From: Kiloniellaceae bacterium
Lineage (GTDB): Bacteria; Pseudomonadota; Alphaproteobacteria; Kiloniellales; J153
DNA: 41,861 nucleotides
Assembly (NCBI GenBank): GCA_021776095.1
Contig: JAJFGO010000084.1
Location: 1-41,861 of the forward strand
Direction: 5' to 3'
Numbering within the stretch: position 1 is the stretch's first letter; each line of letters starts with the position of its first letter. Shown here one piece after another: positions 8,068 to 18,821 of this stretch. Under the pieces are notes generated by a model that saw only the letters and a program-made list of their open reading frames with translations, was not told where the DNA came from and searched no databases. The position numbers and the translations under genes were made by a program.

Positions 8068-9465
8068 ATGACAAATTGGGCACCCGATCTGGCGGGCCGC
8101 AGCGGCCCGCGCTATCTAGCCATCGCGGACGCCTTAGCGGCGGACGTCGCCGCGGGGCGATTCCACGCCGGCGACCGCCTGCCGACCCACCGGGACCTGG
8201 CCTGGCGCATGGGGGTGACGGTTGGCACCGTCAGCCGCGCCTATGCCGAGGCGGAGCGGCGCGGCCTCATTGGCGGCGAGGTCGGCCGGGGCACCTATGT
8301 CCGTGCCGCCACGCCGGATGACGACAACCTGCTGCGCCGCGATGCGGACGACCCGGACAATCTGATCGACCTGACCTTCAACTTTCCGCCCCCGGCGGCT
8401 GAAGGGGCCGTGCTGGCCAAGACGCTGGAGGACATGGCCGGCGACAGCGCCCTGCTGCAAAGCTGCCTTTCCTATCGGCCTTGCGCGGGCGCGCGGGCAC
8501 ACCGCACCGCCGGGGCCGCCTGGCTCGCCCTTAGCGGCCTGGAGATCGCGCCGGAGCGAATCGTCGTTACGGCCGGCGCGCAGCATGGCGTCTTGAGCGC
8601 CCTCGCCGCCCTGACCCGGCCCGGCGACCGGGTGGCATGCGAGGCGCTCAGTTATCCCGGCATCAAGCTGATCGGGCGCCTGCTCGGCCTGCGGCTCGAA
8701 GGCCTGCCCATGGACAACGAGGGCGTCCTGCCGGAGGCCTTCGACGCCCTGTGCCGCGGTGGTGAGGTCAAGGCGCTCTATTGCACGCCGACCCTGCAGA
8801 ACCCGACGACCGCCACCATGTCCACGGCGCGCCGCGCGGCCATCGCCGAGGTCTCACGCCGCCACGGGGTGGCCATGGTCGAGGACGATATCATGCGCCT
8901 CCTGACCGAGGGCGGCCCGCCGCCGCTGGCGACCTTTGCGCCGGAGTTGTCTTACTACGTCACCAGCCTGTCCAAGACTGTGGCGCCCGGCCTGCGGATC
9001 GGCTTCGTCGCCGGCCCCGAGGGGGCCGAAGACAAGCTCGCCGCCGCCGTGCGCACCACTTGTTGGATGGCGACCCCGCTCGCGATCGAGGTTGGCGCGC
9101 GCTGGATTGCGGACGGCACCGCCCGGCGCATCCTAGCCACCCGGCGGCGCGAAACCATAGCGCGGCGCGCCCGCGCCCTCGCCGCCCTGCAAGGCCACGA
9201 CGTCGATTGCCCGGAGGGCAGCCTGCACCTATGGCTGCACCTGCCCGACCCCTGGCGGGCGAGCGCCCTGGTCGCCGAGGCCCAGGCGCGCGGCGTCGCC
9301 ATCGCCCCGGCCGAAACCTTCGCGGTCGGCCGCCGCGACACGCCCCATGCGGTCCGCGTCTGCTTCGGCGCCGCGCCCGACATGGCCGCCCTCGATCGCG
9401 CCCTAGGCACACTCAACGAACTGCTGGACAGCGAGCCGCCCCAATCCCTGGCGGCGGTGGTTTAG
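8068..9465 (+). CDS. MocR-type regulator (GntR winged helix + aminotransferase fold)
   Basis: The protein is 465 residues. Residues 13-80 are a GntR winged helix (FHAGDRLPTHRDLAWRMGVT then GTVSRAYAEAERRGLI and GRGTYV). Residues 100-460 have the fold type I aminotransferase domain: TAGAQHGV around 168-174, TPTLQNPTTATMS at 240-252 with the PLP-contacting asparagine, VEDD at 271-274, and SLSK at 300-303 with Lys303 as the PLP-binding lysine. Such regulators sense amines or amino acids through PLP chemistry or use PLP itself. It is divergent from the DUF1127-permease-EamA-PhzF-GNAT operon and is the obvious candidate to control it. All key PLP residues seem present, so ligand sensing rather than a dead domain is expected. 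Confidence 0.93.
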   Translation: MTNWAPDLAGRSGPRYLAIADALAADVAAGRFHAGDRLPTHRDLAWRMGVTVGTVSRAYAEAERRGLIGGEVGRGTYVRAATPDDDNLLRRDADDPDNLIDLTFNFPPPAAEGAVLAKTLEDMAGDSALLQSCLSYRPCAGARAHRTAGAAWLALSGLEIAPERIVVTAGAQHGVLSALAALTRPGDRVACEALSYPGIKLIGRLLGLRLEGLPMDNEGVLPEAFDALCRGGEVKALYCTPTLQNPTTATMSTARRAAIAEVSRRHGVAMVEDDIMRLLTEGGPPPLATFAPELSYYVTSLSKTVAPGLRIGFVAGPEGAEDKLAAAVRTTCWMATPLAIEVGARWIADGTARRILATRRRETIARRARALAALQGHDVDCPEGSLHLWLHLPDPWRASALVAEAQARGVAIAPAETFAVGRRDTPHAVRVCFGAAPDMAALDRALGTLNELLDSEPPQSLAAVV

Positions 9466-9643
9466 CGTTCGTCCGCATCTGCCAACCAGAACTCGGTGCG
9501 GAATTGCCGCCATCGGACGAATGTTCGGCACTGAGTCTGCTACAGGCGGGCGCCACTCAAACGTATTTCCCGCTAGCTTCGCCGAAAATTCAGGCGCTAA
9601 GATACCTTGTCCGAGGGAACGCCCTCATTGAAGGAGGGAAAAA
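9466..9643. other. Intergenic region with a long stem-loop after the regulator gene
   Basis: TTCGTCCG (9468-9475) can pair with CGGACGAA (9514-9521). The intervening 38 bases contain a smaller GCGG/CCGC hairpin. No run of T follows, so this is not a classic intrinsic terminator; it may shape the 3' end of the regulator message. The rest of the region leads to the small secreted protein gene, and I see no convincing promoter in it. Confidence 0.3.
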
Positions 9644-9976
9644 ATGACAGATCGAAGGAGATATCTGAGTGTCATAGGTGTATGGGCGATCGCGATTTCA
9701 ACATTGCTTGCACCGGTCGAGCCCACGGCCGCGAGCGATGTGGCTGTTGTGCCGATAAAATACGAGGGTTATCGCAGGTGCATTGCCGAGTGCCTTGAGG
9801 TCTACGATGTGCTGCATCAGACCTGTACCGAGATTCCGGTTGGAGAGACTCCGCAAGACACCGAGGACGCACTTGATTGTTATTCTTCCGCCGGAAGCTT
9901 TCGCGCGGAGTGCACTAGCCAGTGCAGAATTTTCGATCTACTCCTACCGCCGCCACAGAAAAAGCCCAGTCTGTAA
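9644..9976 (+). CDS. Small secreted six-cysteine protein, unknown family
   Basis: The protein is 110 residues and I do not recognise its family. Residues 1-30 form a signal peptide (basic start, hydrophobic VIGVWAIAISTLLAP, cleavage near TAAS). The mature part has six cysteines in two CxxxC-type pairs (RRCIAEC and AECTSQC) plus two single ones (HQTC and LDC), a pattern suited to three disulphides or to metal binding. A strong AAGGAGGG lies seven bases before the ATG, supporting the start. Base composition looks less GC-rich than the neighbours, which may mean recent acquisition or weak expression constraint. It is a lone gene between the regulator and thiD. Confidence 0.65.
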   Translation: MTDRRRYLSVIGVWAIAISTLLAPVEPTAASDVAVVPIKYEGYRRCIAECLEVYDVLHQTCTEIPVGETPQDTEDALDCYSSAGSFRAECTSQCRIFDLLLPPPQKKPSL

Positions 9977-10053
9977 TTGACTGGTAAGCACCACGCGGTT
10001 GGCATTCGGGCCGGTCCCTTCCCTGAGCCGTATCCACGGCAATACCACGGCGC

Positions 10054-10854
10054 CTAAGGAAACTCTTTCACCGTATGGCCGTGGTTGACCGGCCCGTGGC
10101 CTTCGCCGAAACCCGGGGCGGTGCGGATCGCTTCTTGTAGATATTCCCGCGCCCGCACAACCGCCTCGCTCATTCCCAAGCCTTGAGCGAGGCCCGTGGC
10201 GATGGCCGAGGCCAGGGTGCAGCCGGTGCCGTGGGTGTGGCGGGTGTCGATCCGGGGGCTGGCGAAGGTCTCCACGCTGTCCGGCGTAATCAGCAAATCG
10301 ACTACGGTGTCGCCCTTGAGGTGCCCGCCCTTGAGCAGAACCGCGTCGGGGCCCAGGGCGAGGAGTTTGTCGCCGGCGCGGCGCATGTCTTCGGGCGTGG
10401 CGATGGTCAGGCCGGTCAGGCGCTCGGCCTCGGGCACGTTGGGGGTCACGATGCTGGCCAAGGGAATCAAACTTTCGGCCAGGGCCTTTTCGGCGCCGGC
10501 GTCGAGCAAGGCGTCGCCGCTGGTTGCGACCATGACCGGGTCGACCACCAGGGGCATGCTCTCGCTTGCCGAATCGATCGCCGCGCAGACCGCGTCGATC
10601 ACCTCGGCGGTGTGCAGCATGCCAGTCTTGATGGCGTCGGCGCCGATGTCTTCGAGCACCACACGCATCTGCTGCTGAATAAAATCGGGCGCGACCCCGA
10701 GCACGCCGAATACGCCGCGGGTGTTCTGCGCGGTCAGCGCGGTGATCGCCGTGGCGGCAAAACCGCCCAGCGCCGTCACCGTCTTGATATCGGCCTGTAT
10801 GCCCGCGCCGCCGCCGGAATCGGATCCGGCGACGATCAAAACCCTGCCCTGCAT
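10054..10854 (-). CDS. thiD: Hydroxymethylpyrimidine/phosphomethylpyrimidine kinase
   Basis: The protein is 266 residues, the usual length for ThiD. It phosphorylates hydroxymethylpyrimidine and its monophosphate to the pyrophosphate used in thiamine synthesis, in the cytoplasm. It carries AGSDSGGGAGIQADIKT at the start, VVDPVMVATSG, TPNVPEAERLTG, and the ribokinase-fold anion-hole motif DTRHTHGTGCTLASAIA near the C-terminus. The ATG at 10854 opens directly into the family sequence. It lies 20 bases after glmM on the same strand, so the two are probably cotranscribed. A ThiE-like gene is found far away at 34874, and no other thiamine gene is in the window. Confidence 0.95.
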   Translation of the reverse strand: MQGRVLIVAGSDSGGGAGIQADIKTVTALGGFAATAITALTAQNTRGVFGVLGVAPDFIQQQMRVVLEDIGADAIKTGMLHTAEVIDAVCAAIDSASESMPLVVDPVMVATSGDALLDAGAEKALAESLIPLASIVTPNVPEAERLTGLTIATPEDMRRAGDKLLALGPDAVLLKGGHLKGDTVVDLLITPDSVETFASPRIDTRHTHGTGCTLASAIATGLAQGLGMSEAVVRAREYLQEAIRTAPGFGEGHGPVNHGHTVKEFP

Positions 10855-10874
10855 GACCGACCTGTTCCTGGGCG

Positions 10875-12218
10875 TCAGCTCGCGATCTTTTCGATTGTTT
10901 GAATGATATCGTCGACCACTCGGCCGACCAGGGCCGCGTCCTCGCCCTCGGCCATGACCCGCACCACCGGCTCGGTCCCCGACTTGCGCACCAGGAGGCG
11001 CCCCGCCGTGCCTAGGGTGCGCTCGCTCAGGTGAATGGCCTCGAGCACGCGATCGTCCTCCAGCGGCGCGCCGCCGTTGAACCGCACGTTCTTGAGAACC
11101 TGCGGCAGAGGATCGAAAACGTGACACACCTCGCTCGCTCGCTCGCCGCGCCCGACCAGCACGGCCAGAACCTGCAAGCCGGCGATCAAGCCATCCCCGG
11201 TGGTGGTGTAGTCGTTGAGCACGATGTGGCCCGACTGTTCGCCGCCGACGTTGTAGCCGGAATCGCGCATGCACTCGACCACATAGCGATCGCCGACCGG
11301 GGTGCGCACGAAGTCGAGCTTCATCTCCTCGATCTTGCGCTCGAGCCCCAGGTTCGACATCACCGTCCCAACCACGCCACCGCCGCGCAGGCGGCCGGAC
11401 TGCTGCCACGACCGGGCGACCAGGCCGATCAACTGGTCGCCGTCGACCAGCTTGCCTTTCTCGTCGGACACCACCACGCGGTCGGCGTCGCCGTCCAGCG
11501 CCAGCCCAATGTCCGCGCCGGTCGCCACCACCGCGGCCTGCATGGCGCCGGGTGAGGTCGCGCCGTGCTCACGGTTTATATTGGCGCCGTTCGGGGCGAC
11601 ACCCAGGGTCACCACCTCGGCACCCAATTCGTAGAGCACCTTGGGCGCGACCCGATAGGCGGCGCCGTGGGCGCAGTCGATCACAATCTTGAGGCCGTCG
11701 AGGCGCAGGCCCTTGGGAAAGGTGTGCTTGACGAATTCGATATAGCGACCGCCCGCATCCTCCAGGCGGACCGCGTGGCCGAGGTCCTCGGCCCGGGCCA
11801 GATCGCCGTCGCCCTTGGCGTCCATGCGCCGCTCGATCGCATGCTCGACCTTATCCGACAGCTTATAGCCGTCCGGACCGAACAGCTTGATGCCGTTGTC
11901 CTGATAGGGGTTGTGCGAGGCCGAGATCATGACCCCCAGATCGGCGCGCAAGGACCGCGTCAGCATGGCCACGGCCGGGGTCGGCTGCGGCCCCAGCATG
12001 ACCACGTCCAGGCCAACCGAGATGAACCCGGCGGTCAAGGCCGGCTCCAGCATATAGCCGGACAGGCGGGTGTCCTTGCCGATCACCACGAGGTGACGGT
12101 GGTCGCCGCGCCGGAACTCCGCGCCGGCGGCCTTGGCGACCGCCAGGGCCGTGTCGGCCGTGATCGGTTCCCGGTTGGCGGTGCCGCGAATTCCGTCGGT
12201 GCCGAATAGTCTGCGCAT
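10875..12218 (-). CDS. glmM: Phosphoglucosamine mutase
   Basis: The protein is 447 residues, standard for GlmM, which converts glucosamine-6-phosphate to glucosamine-1-phosphate for UDP-GlcNAc, peptidoglycan and LPS synthesis. It starts with [14 protein letters not shown], has the active-site phosphoserine loop ISASHNP (Ser101), the metal-binding LDGDADR, the sugar-binding GGEQSGH, and the phosphate-binding [15 protein letters not shown] near the end. The ATG at 12218 was chosen because the family sequence begins there; the longer reading to 12239 adds seven unrelated residues. It follows folP and precedes thiD on the same strand; folP-glmM adjacency is common in proteobacteria. Confidence 0.97.
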   Translation of the reverse strand: MRRLFGTDGIRGTANREPITADTALAVAKAAGAEFRRGDHRHLVVIGKDTRLSGYMLEPALTAGFISVGLDVVMLGPQPTPAVAMLTRSLRADLGVMISASHNPYQDNGIKLFGPDGYKLSDKVEHAIERRMDAKGDGDLARAEDLGHAVRLEDAGGRYIEFVKHTFPKGLRLDGLKIVIDCAHGAAYRVAPKVLYELGAEVVTLGVAPNGANINREHGATSPGAMQAAVVATGADIGLALDGDADRVVVSDEKGKLVDGDQLIGLVARSWQQSGRLRGGGVVGTVMSNLGLERKIEEMKLDFVRTPVGDRYVVECMRDSGYNVGGEQSGHIVLNDYTTTGDGLIAGLQVLAVLVGRGERASEVCHVFDPLPQVLKNVRFNGGAPLEDDRVLEAIHLSERTLGTAGRLLVRKSGTEPVVRVMAEGEDAALVGRVVDDIIQTIEKIAS

Positions 12219-12321
12219 GTCCAAGCCCCCCCGGGGCATGAAAAAGGGCTCATAGGCCCATATGAAATAAGGATATCAGGTTACGGTATGATCCCTTTGT
12301 CTTGGCTTAACAACCGAAGAA

Positions 12322-13404
12322 TCAGGGTGTACCGGCGGCCTCGACCGCGCGCCATATGGCCAAGGCTTGGGCGCTCTCAGCGACGTCGTGGACCCGCAGG
12401 ATCTGGGCGCCGCGCGCCTGGGCGGCCAGGGCCGCGGCCAGCGACCCCGGCAGGCGCGCCTTGGGCGGGATGCCGGGCCGGACCTTGGCGATGAAGCCCT
12501 TGCGGCTAACCCCAACCAGTAGGGGGCAGCCAATTCCGTGCAAAACCGCCAGGCGGTCCAGAACCCGAAGGTTGTGGTCGAGGGTCTTGCCGAAGCCGAT
12601 TCCCGGATCGATCGCGATCCGCTCGGGCGCAATGCCGGCCGCCACGCAGGCTGCGACCCGCCCGGCCAGGTAGTCGTGGATGTCGAGGGGGGCGTCGGCA
12701 TAGACCGGATTGGCCTGCATGGTTTGAGGCTCGCCCTGCATGTGCATGAGCACCACATGAGCGCCGGCCTGGGCCGCCAGGGACAGGCTATCCGGATCGC
12801 CGGTCAGTGCGGTCACGTCGTTGACGATCCGCGCGCCGGCCTCCAGGGCCGCGGCCATGACCGGCGCGTGCCGCGTATCGACGGAGACCAAGGCGCCGGC
12901 CTCGGCCAAGGCGCGCACCACGGGAACGACCCGGCGCACTTCCTCCGCCGAGTCCACATTGGCGGCGCCGGGCCGGGTCGATTCGCCGCCCACATCCAGA
13001 ATATCGGCGCCGGCCTCGGCCATGGCCAGGCTGTCGGCGATGGCCCGCCCGGCATCGAATCGATCGCCGCCGTCGGAAAAGCTATCGGGTGTGACGTTGA
13101 GTATGCCCATGAGCCGTGGCCGGGCCAGGGAAAGCCCCGCATAGTCGGCCCGCGGCGCGCTCAAGGCGGCCAGTTGCCGCTGCGCCTGCTCTGCCGCCTC
13201 GGCGCCGAACGCCGCAGCCCAGGCCACCGCCTCGCCCGGCGCTATCTGGGCGCGGGCGAGTTCCCTCGGCCCTTCCGGGCCGGCCTCGCGCGCCACCGCT
13301 TCGCAGCCCGAAAACCACAGCGATCCGCCGGCGAGCGCCAAGGCGCCGGCCAAGGGCGGCCCGTTATGCAGGCCCATGGGCCGAAGCGTGATGCGGGTTG
13401 TCAT
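12322..13404 (-). CDS. folP: Dihydropteroate synthase
   Basis: The protein is 360 residues, about 80 longer than the enterobacterial enzyme. The catalytic TIM barrel begins near residue 97 (LMGILNVTPDSFSDGG) and includes DVGGESTRPGA, VDTRHAPV, NDVTAL, VLMHMQGEP and DPGIGFGKT, all of them pterin or pABA binding signatures. The first 95 residues are an extra domain lacking these motifs; similar N-terminal extensions occur in alphaproteobacterial FolP. The enzyme joins pABA to hydroxymethyl-dihydropterin diphosphate in folate synthesis and is the sulfonamide target. The gene lies between the ftsH terminator and glmM. The 103 bases between folP and glmM hold no obvious terminator. Confidence 0.95.
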   Translation of the reverse strand: MTTRITLRPMGLHNGPPLAGALALAGGSLWFSGCEAVAREAGPEGPRELARAQIAPGEAVAWAAAFGAEAAEQAQRQLAALSAPRADYAGLSLARPRLMGILNVTPDSFSDGGDRFDAGRAIADSLAMAEAGADILDVGGESTRPGAANVDSAEEVRRVVPVVRALAEAGALVSVDTRHAPVMAAALEAGARIVNDVTALTGDPDSLSLAAQAGAHVVLMHMQGEPQTMQANPVYADAPLDIHDYLAGRVAACVAAGIAPERIAIDPGIGFGKTLDHNLRVLDRLAVLHGIGCPLLVGVSRKGFIAKVRPGIPPKARLPGSLAAALAAQARGAQILRVHDVAESAQALAIWRAVEAAGTP

Positions 13405-13424
13405 GGCCGGGATATCATCACGCG

Positions 13425-13447
13425 AAAAGCCCCGCGTAAAGCGGGGC
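13425..13447 (-). terminator. Rho-independent terminator after ftsH
   Basis: Read on the minus strand, a perfect 7-bp stem GCCCCGC/GCGGGGC with a 5-base loop is followed directly by TTTT. It lies 33 bases past the ftsH stop and before the folP start, so it ends ftsH transcripts and implies that folP is served by readthrough or its own promoter. Confidence 0.85.
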
Positions 13448-13479
13448 CCTTCGGATTCAAACTAAGGTGCGGAGTGGCG

Positions 13480-15414
<1,935 letters not shown>

Positions 15415-15515
15415 GCTAAGGCCCCTTCCTTTGCCAACCTGTCCCGGGTGCGGAACAGACCGGAAACCTAGTCAAAACGGTCTAACCTACCCATTAACAT
15501 AATGCGCCTTACCGC

Positions 15516-16883
15516 CTAAGCAACTGTAAAGGAGCCTGCGGTTAGGCCGTTTTTGGGAGCAAAACGGCATTTCGATACAAATAAGGCTTGTTCCTTGGAA
15601 CGCTTGGCAAGCCGCCGGTAGCCCAGGTGGGGCACCGCCAACAGCCCTGAGCGGTCGCTGATCGCCGGCAAGCTCGGGCGCACCGGCCCCGGGATCGATA
15701 GCGATTCGGGGTCGGGAAGCTGCGGCCGCAGGGCCGCCCAACCGGCCCGGCCCAGGGCGGCAACGCTGAGAGATCGCCCGGAATTGAACCGCCCGGACCC
15801 GCGCACCGCGATCTCGAATCGGTTGTCCCACAACAGGCTCGGCCCCGCGCGCAGCACCGTAACCGGCGTGGCACGTAGTTCGCGCACGACAAGCAACTCG
15901 TTGGTCTGGCTGGCGGTTGGCAGGATCCGGCAGCCGCCAAGCGTGGCCCCGCCGGTCAGGCCGGCGCGCAGGCGCGCCAGCAGGCGCTCCAAGCGATCCA
16001 ACCTCGGCGCGTAGCTCAAACCGCCAAGGCAGGTCAGGAGTCGCGCCAAGGCCCGTAAAGCAAGTTCGTCCGGCGCCGCCGCCATCGAGGCTGCGTCGAG
16101 GCGGGCATAGCCGGCCGGATGCAGCCGCACGGCGCGGACCAGCAAATCGGCCAAGGACTCGTTCAAGGCCTCGCGCGCCCGGCCCAGGTGGGCGGCGGTC
16201 GCGGCCAAGCGGGCGGCGCCGAGGCCCTCGGCAGCCAGGTCCGGGGCCAAGCCGCGCAGCCGGACCCGCGCGTAATGGGGGTCCCGGTTGGTCGGGTCCT
16301 CGATCCATTCGATCCCGGCCGCTTTCAGACCGGCGGTCAGCCGGGCTCGAGGCACAGACAACATCGGCCGCAGCAGGCGGACCTGGTCTCGCGCGCCGAC
16401 GGTCGCCATGGCCGCCAAGCCGTCGAGGCCGCTGCCCCGGCCCAGGCGCAACAGGAAGGTTTCGGCCTGGTCCTCCAGATGATGCGCCAAAGCCAGGTGC
16501 AGAACGCCGTGGCGGGCGCACCAGCCGGCCAAGAGATCGTGGCGAGCTTGCCGGGCGCGGGCCAACAGGTTCGCCCCCAGCACGGGATCGCTCCAGCGCA
16601 AAAGGCGATGGGCGATACCCAAGGCGCGCAGGCGCCGCCCGGCGCGGCGCGCCTCCGCCGCCGATTCGGGGCGCAGTCCGTGATCGACTATCAAAGCCGT
16701 AAACTGCCCGTCCCGCGTCCGGGCCCAGCGGTGCAACAGAACCGCGAGGGCCATGCTGTCGGAACCGCCGGACACGCCGGCGGCCACATGGGGGTTGGAT
16801 TCGAAAGGACCGAGGGGCGCCATCAAGGCCGCGAACTCGTTATCGCCGAGCGCCACCGCGCCGGTCAACGAGGTCACGGACAC
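15516..16883 (-). CDS. tilS: tRNA(Ile)-lysidine synthetase
   Basis: The protein is 455 residues. TilS changes C34 of the CAU-anticodon isoleucine tRNA to lysidine, using ATP and lysine, so that it reads AUA. The ATP pyrophosphatase P-loop SGGSDS is at 38-43. The conserved NLLARARQARHDLLAGW, LALAHHLEDQAETFLLRL and WIEDPTNRDPHYAR follow, then a C-terminal region typical of longer TilS. The start is GTG at 16883 and overlaps the end of cpoB by 10 bases, so translation is probably coupled. A gap of 101 bases separates it from ftsH, probably carrying the ftsH promoter. The cpoB-tilS-ftsH order is a standard proteobacterial arrangement. Confidence 0.94.
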   Translation of the reverse strand: MSVTSLTGAVALGDNEFAALMAPLGPFESNPHVAAGVSGGSDSMALAVLLHRWARTRDGQFTALIVDHGLRPESAAEARRAGRRLRALGIAHRLLRWSDPVLGANLLARARQARHDLLAGWCARHGVLHLALAHHLEDQAETFLLRLGRGSGLDGLAAMATVGARDQVRLLRPMLSVPRARLTAGLKAAGIEWIEDPTNRDPHYARVRLRGLAPDLAAEGLGAARLAATAAHLGRAREALNESLADLLVRAVRLHPAGYARLDAASMAAAPDELALRALARLLTCLGGLSYAPRLDRLERLLARLRAGLTGGATLGGCRILPTASQTNELLVVRELRATPVTVLRAGPSLLWDNRFEIAVRGSGRFNSGRSLSVAALGRAGWAALRPQLPDPESLSIPGPVRPSLPAISDRSGLLAVPHLGYRRLAKRSKEQALFVSKCRFAPKNGLTAGSFTVA

Positions 16884-18034
16884 CCGAGGCGCTGGCGCTC
16901 CTGCTTGGCGCGTTGCTGAACCGTCACCGCGGCGTTCGGGTACCGCTTAAGCAACTCCGCGAAGGTGCCGCAGGCGTCGGGCTTGCTGCCCAAAGCGGAG
17001 AGTGACATGCCCAACTTCAAAAGGTTATCTGGCGCCTTTGAGTTATCGGGATAGCGCTGATAGGCCTCGGCGAAAGTGATCGCCGCCTGCTGAAAATCCT
17101 GCCGGACATAGTAGGTCTCGCCCAGCCAGTATTTCGCGTTGCCGGCCAGGGGGTCGTCGGGGTGCTGGTCTACGAAGGCGCGCAGGGCCAACTCCGCCTC
17201 GCCGTAGTTGGCCTGGCTCAAGAGACCGAAGGCGCTCTTGTACTGCGCTTCCGGGGTCGCGCCGCTCAGGGCATAGGCCTGGGCGGTTTGTCCCTGCGCG
17301 GCGGGCGCGCCGGCATCCGGGGAGACCTGCTGAACCTTCTCGGCCTGTAGGGCCGCCAGATCCTCGGCCGGAATCGTGCCCAAGGTGCGCGGCGCGGCGC
17401 CGCCCACGGGCTGGCCCAACAAACCGTCTTGGCCAGTTTCGGCCAGTTGTCCCTCGCCTGGCGCGCCGCCTTGAAGCCCGCCGGTCGCCAGGGCGCCGCC
17501 GCCTTGCTCCAACTGGCGCAGGCGCAAATCGGTATCGGCGGCCAACTTGTCGATCTGACCGCGCAGCTGGACTTGGCGGTGGGAGGATTCCTCGATTCGG
17601 CCGGTCAGCTCGCGCAATTGCGCCTCGAGCTGCGACAGGCGCAACTCGATCCGCGCGGCCACAGTGGTGTTCAGGCCGCCGGACCCGGAGCTCAGCGGCG
17701 CCGCGGCAGCGGCAGCCGCGGCGGGCGGGGTCTCACCGCGATAGACATGGCGTTGAAGGGTTTGCAGTTCCCGCTGTACCCGTTCCAGCCGGTCAACCAG
17801 GCCCTGTACCTGGGCATCCTGCGCGTGTGCGCGGGGCGCTGCGACACCAATCAAGGTGACCGCCAAAAGACCGGAGAAGAGACCGGCGCGGATCAGGGCC
17901 AAGGGCCCCGGACCTGACGCGGAAATTGTAGGCGACGTGTGGCGGAAGGTCGGCGCGATGGTCGCTCCGGTCATGTTTGCGGTTCCGGTCATCCGAGTGA
18001 GCCTGCGGGAGCCTCTTACTTGACCGAGATTCAT
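16874..18034 (-). CDS. cpoB: Tol-Pal system coordinator CpoB (YbgF)
   Basis: The protein is up to 386 residues. A signal peptide (LALIRAGLFSGLLAVTLIG, cleavage near AHAQ) leads into an N-terminal coiled coil (QGLVDRLERVQRELQTLQRH and LRLSQLEAQLRELTGRIEES) that trimerises in the E. coli protein. A Pro/Ala/Gly-rich linker and C-terminal TPR repeats follow (YKSAFGLLSQANYGEAELAL, YWLGETYYVRQDFQQAAITF). CpoB links Tol energy use to peptidoglycan synthesis by PBP1B at the septum. Starts at 18034, 17992 and 17974 are all possible, and none has a clear Shine-Dalgarno; the shorter ones give a more normal signal peptide. It follows pal and overlaps tilS. Confidence 0.9.
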   Translation of the reverse strand: MNLGQVRGSRRLTRMTGTANMTGATIAPTFRHTSPTISASGPGPLALIRAGLFSGLLAVTLIGVAAPRAHAQDAQVQGLVDRLERVQRELQTLQRHVYRGETPPAAAAAAAAPLSSGSGGLNTTVAARIELRLSQLEAQLRELTGRIEESSHRQVQLRGQIDKLAADTDLRLRQLEQGGGALATGGLQGGAPGEGQLAETGQDGLLGQPVGGAAPRTLGTIPAEDLAALQAEKVQQVSPDAGAPAAQGQTAQAYALSGATPEAQYKSAFGLLSQANYGEAELALRAFVDQHPDDPLAGNAKYWLGETYYVRQDFQQAAITFAEAYQRYPDNSKAPDNLLKLGMSLSALGSKPDACGTFAELLKRYPNAAVTVQQRAKQERQRLGCP

Positions 18035-18075
18035 GACGGAAATATGGCGCCAGCCAAGCTCATGGCAAGGATGAC

Positions 18076-18106
18076 GCCGGCCCCTCTACACACGAGAAAG
18101 GCCGGC
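18076..18106 (-). other. Stem-loop between pal and cpoB
   Basis: GCCGGCC (18076-18082) and GGCCGGC (18100-18106) form a 7-bp GC stem with a 17-base loop in the 117-base pal-cpoB gap. No T-run follows on the minus strand, so it is more likely a message-stabilising or processing element than a terminator; partial attenuation is possible. Confidence 0.4.
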
Positions 18107-18151
18107 GATATCGTTAAAGCGTTCGCCCGTCGCGGTGGGCGGCGGTCCAGA

Positions 18152-18673
18152 TCAGTTGACGGTGAAGACACCGCGCCGATTCTGGGCCCAGGCTTCCTCG
18201 TTCGAGCCGAGCACCGCCGGGCGCTCCTTGCCGTAGCTGATGGTGCGAAGCCGATTCGACTGAACCCCCAGCGCGAGCAAGTAATCGTAGACCGCGTTCG
18301 CACGACGCTCGCCGAGCGCGAGGTTGTATTCGCGCGTACCGCGCTCGTCGGCGTGACCTTCGATCGTGACGGTCTGAGCCGGGAAATTGTTCATCCAGGT
18401 GGCCAGCGACTCGACGGTGCGCCGCCCAGCCTGCTTCAGGTCGCTCTTGTCGAAGTCGAAGAAGACACGATCGCCGACATTAACGACGAGGTGCTCCTGG
18501 CTGCCAGGCGTGGGCCCGGGAATGGTCGCGGTCGAGGTGCTCGCGGTCGACGATGGTGTCGATGTGGTGGTCGCCGTACCGGCTCCCGACCCGGCCCCCG
18601 AATCTTCGCCCGAGGTACCGCATGCGGCCAAAAAGAAGGCAGCCGCGATGAACGTGAAAAACTGTGAACGCAT
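18152..18673 (-). CDS. pal: Peptidoglycan-associated lipoprotein Pal
   Basis: The protein is 173 residues. The lipobox is at residues 15-18 (LAAC, Cys18), and a Ser/Thr/Gly linker runs to about residue 58. The OmpA-like domain follows (VFFDFDKSDL, then IEGHADERG at 104-112 and NLALGERRANAVYDYL), which binds meso-diaminopimelate in peptidoglycan. Pal sits in the outer membrane and is pulled by TolB/TolA during constriction. The ATG at 18673 was chosen because it gives the proper lipoprotein signal and has GAGAGG upstream; the reading to 18793 is an artefact. It lies 148 bases after tolB, a longer gap than elsewhere in the cluster, perhaps with an extra promoter. Confidence 0.96.
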   Translation of the reverse strand: MRSQFFTFIAAAFFLAACGTSGEDSGAGSGAGTATTTSTPSSTASTSTATIPGPTPGSQEHLVVNVGDRVFFDFDKSDLKQAGRRTVESLATWMNNFPAQTVTIEGHADERGTREYNLALGERRANAVYDYLLALGVQSNRLRTISYGKERPAVLGSNEEAWAQNRRGVFTVN

Positions 18674-18821
18674 GTGGAAACCTCTCGAGAATTCCCCCCG
18701 GAATTGGATGTCATGCCATACAGGCGCCGGGCCACGAATATGGCAGCCGACTCTTAAGGCAAGGATAACAACCAACTCGTCCGCATCATGCAAACGAGGT
18801 GGGCAATTTATCCGAGGAATC

